Below are positions 7,271-8,661 of a stretch of DNA of 8,661 bases, in pieces. This stretch comes from an uncultured Bacteroidia bacterium. GTDB taxonomy: Bacteria > Bacteroidota > Bacteroidia > SpSt-205. Below the pieces are notes generated by a model, which had not been told where the DNA came from, did no database searches, and saw only the letters and a program-made list of their open reading frames with translations. Numbering within the stretch: the stretch's first letter is position 1; every line of letters starts with the position of its first letter. Location of the stretch: assembly GCA_937995505.1 (NCBI GenBank), contig CALKJV010000027.1:1-8661 (forward strand), read 5' to 3'. The translations under genes and the position numbers were made by a program.

Positions 7271-8661
7271 TACATCCGCTCCGGCACGGCAATGGAGAGC
7301 CCATCTAAGACGGCTTCCATAGATAGCCTGTATACAGCCGTGAGCGCCAGCCGAAACGAGCGCTGTGGCTCTGCACTCGTAAGTACAGGGAGCCGCTGAT
7401 ACAGCTCATTGTATCGGCGGGTCAGCTCATAGCCATAGTGCGCTAAAAGAGCAGGGTTGAAGTTACGCGCAGACCCCTCCAAAAAGTGCGGCAGTGCGTA
7501 CAAGTACTGCAAAAGCGATTCCTCCTCTGGAGCCAAGGCGGCAGGTGTGTCTACAATTTGCGGGGATAAATTCTTTTCAGCGGCTTTCTCCAAGAGTCTT
7601 TTCGCCCGAACTGCTCCATACTGTAAGAATGGTCCCGTAAATCCCTTTAGGTCAATAGACTCAGCGGGGTCAAAAACGATGTTTTTCTGTGGGTCCACTC
7701 GCAAAAGGTAAAACCGCAAGGCGGCTTGCCCTACTTGCTCGGCGATGGTATGGCGCTCCTCTGGAGTAAACTCCCCTTCCATAAGCTCATAAGCTCGCTG
7801 ATGCATTTCATCTAGAAGGTCATCGGCATCCACGACGGTGCCTTCGCGAGTCTTCATGCGGCCCGTGGGCAGCTCTACCATGCCGTAAGAGAGGTGATAG
7901 ATCCGTTCAGCGTAGGGCCGCTTAAGCTGATGCAGAAGGGCAATAAGGAGGCGCATGTGGTGATCCTGCTCGTTTCCAATCACATATACTGAACGGGTCA
8001 GGTCGGGGTAGTCCTGGTATTTGAGGTCGGCGGTGCCAAGGTCTTGAGTAATATAGACAGAGGTGCCATCGCGTCGCAAGAGGATCTTATGGCCGAGGCC
8101 GACTTTTGTGAGGTCGACCCACACCGCTCCATCTTCTGCCCGAAAAAATAATCCTACTGCTAAGCCTTCTTCCACCAGCTTCTTGCCGAGCGTGTAGGTT
8201 TCGGATTCGTAATAGGTTCGCTCAAAACGCACTCCCAATCGGGCGAAGGTTTCCGCAAAGCCAGCATAGACCCAACTGTTCATGGTGCGCCAGAGGGTGA
8301 GGGTTTCTGGGTCGCCGGCTTCCCAGGCACGCAGGAGCGCTTGGGCTTCCTGGAAGAGGGGGGCTTGGACTTGGGCCTCTTCTTCAGGGAGCCCCTGCGC
8401 CAAGAGCGCTTCTACTTCGGCTTTGTAGGCTTTCTCAAAAGAGACATAACAGTCCCCCACGAAGTGATCGCCTTTTTTGCCCGCTGTTTCGGGGGTCTGC
8501 GGGGCGTAGAAGCGCTTCCAACCCAGCATAGATTTGCTGATATGGATGCCGCGGTCATTGACGAGGTTGACCCGAGCTACTTGCGCCCCTAACCGTTCCC
8601 AGAGCCGACAGACCGACTCCCCCAAGCAGAGGTTGCGCAAATGCCCTAAGTGAAGGGGCTT
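7270..8661 (-). CDS. argS: Arginyl-tRNA synthetase (N-terminus beyond window edge)
   Basis: This class I aminoacyl-tRNA synthetase charges tRNA(Arg) with arginine using ATP in the cytoplasm. The window holds the C-terminal 463 residues and a TAG stop at 7272-7270; the frame remains open through the right edge. The first visible residues are KPLHLGHLRN, containing the HIGH-type ATP-binding motif (HLGH, 8652-8641). NDRGIHISKSM, VYITQDLGTAD and YVIGNEQDHH follow. The KMSKS-loop equivalent is RMKTREG (fragment residues 268-274), then TVVDADDLLDE, as in Bacteroidota ArgS. From about residue 345 a helical DALR anticodon-binding domain runs to the C-terminal VPERM. The family is usually 550-600 aa, so about 100-130 residues, covering the N-terminal tRNA D-loop-binding domain and the start of the catalytic fold, should lie to the right. 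The TTG at 8640 is an internal leucine codon within the HIGH motif, not a start. The gene converges on recN with a 4-bp gap. Confidence 0.97.
   Translation of the reverse strand, partial: KPLHLGHLRNLCLGESVCRLWERLGAQVARVNLVNDRGIHISKSMLGWKRFYAPQTPETAGKKGDHFVGDCYVSFEKAYKAEVEALLAQGLPEEEAQVQAPLFQEAQALLRAWEAGDPETLTLWRTMNSWVYAGFAETFARLGVRFERTYYESETYTLGKKLVEEGLAVGLFFRAEDGAVWVDLTKVGLGHKILLRRDGTSVYITQDLGTADLKYQDYPDLTRSVYVIGNEQDHHMRLLIALLHQLKRPYAERIYHLSYGMVELPTGRMKTREGTVVDADDLLDEMHQRAYELMEGEFTPEERHTIAEQVGQAALRFYLLRVDPQKNIVFDPAESIDLKGFTGPFLQYGAVRAKRLLEKAAEKNLSPQIVDTPAALAPEEESLLQYLYALPHFLEGSARNFNPALLAHYGYELTRRYNELYQRLPVLTSAEPQRSFRLALTAVYRLSMEAVLDGLSIAVPERM

Noticed and set aside
8638..8640. TTG at 8640 as the argS start
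   Set aside because: It falls inside the HLGHLRN motif and the frame is open to the window edge, so the codon is an internal leucine.

Overview
This window looks like a chromosomal segment of a member of the Bacteroidota or a close relative in the Bacteroidota/Chlorobiota group, with moderately high GC. The evidence is as follows. The sensor kinase joins a periplasmic two-component-regulator propeller and a Y_Y_Y domain to a histidine kinase. Its signal peptide has Gln at the predicted +1 position, as is common in Bacteroidota. The phosphatase carries the linker DSIVYAQRIQRALLP, typical of Bacteroidota PP2C proteins. The ArgS sequence (MKTREGTVVDADDLLDE, ending VPERM) also resembles that group. 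None of the gene starts has a clear Shine-Dalgarno sequence. No species can be named from the sequence alone.

Layout. Bases 5548 down to 1 (minus strand) hold a tight three-gene signalling operon. It encodes a 1144-aa membrane sensor histidine kinase with a double-propeller-sized sensor region, then after 4 bp a 138-aa stand-alone receiver, then after 7 bp a receiver-GAF-SpoIIE/PP2C phosphatase whose last few codons lie beyond the left edge. Bases 5549-5582 are a 34-bp divergent intergenic region. Bases 5583-7265 (plus strand) encode the DNA repair ATPase RecN. Bases 7270-8661 (minus strand) encode arginyl-tRNA synthetase, converging on recN with a 4-bp gap. Its N-terminus lies beyond the right edge, and the window ends just upstream of the HIGH motif. 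There is no non-coding stretch longer than 34 bp, and I see no RNA gene, mobile element or CRISPR array.

How the genes work together. The kinase probably senses something in the periplasm through its propellers and transmits through Y_Y_Y and one membrane helix to a HisKA/HATPase core. Phosphate would then pass to either or both of two closely related receivers. One has no output domain; the other is attached to a protein phosphatase. Phosphatases of this type usually dephosphorylate an anti-sigma-factor antagonist (STAS protein) in partner-switching pathways. The operon is therefore best read as a two-component system feeding Ser/Thr dephosphorylation rather than direct DNA binding. That output is inferred, because no STAS or anti-sigma gene is visible. 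RecN and ArgS are housekeeping genes with no evident functional link to the operon.
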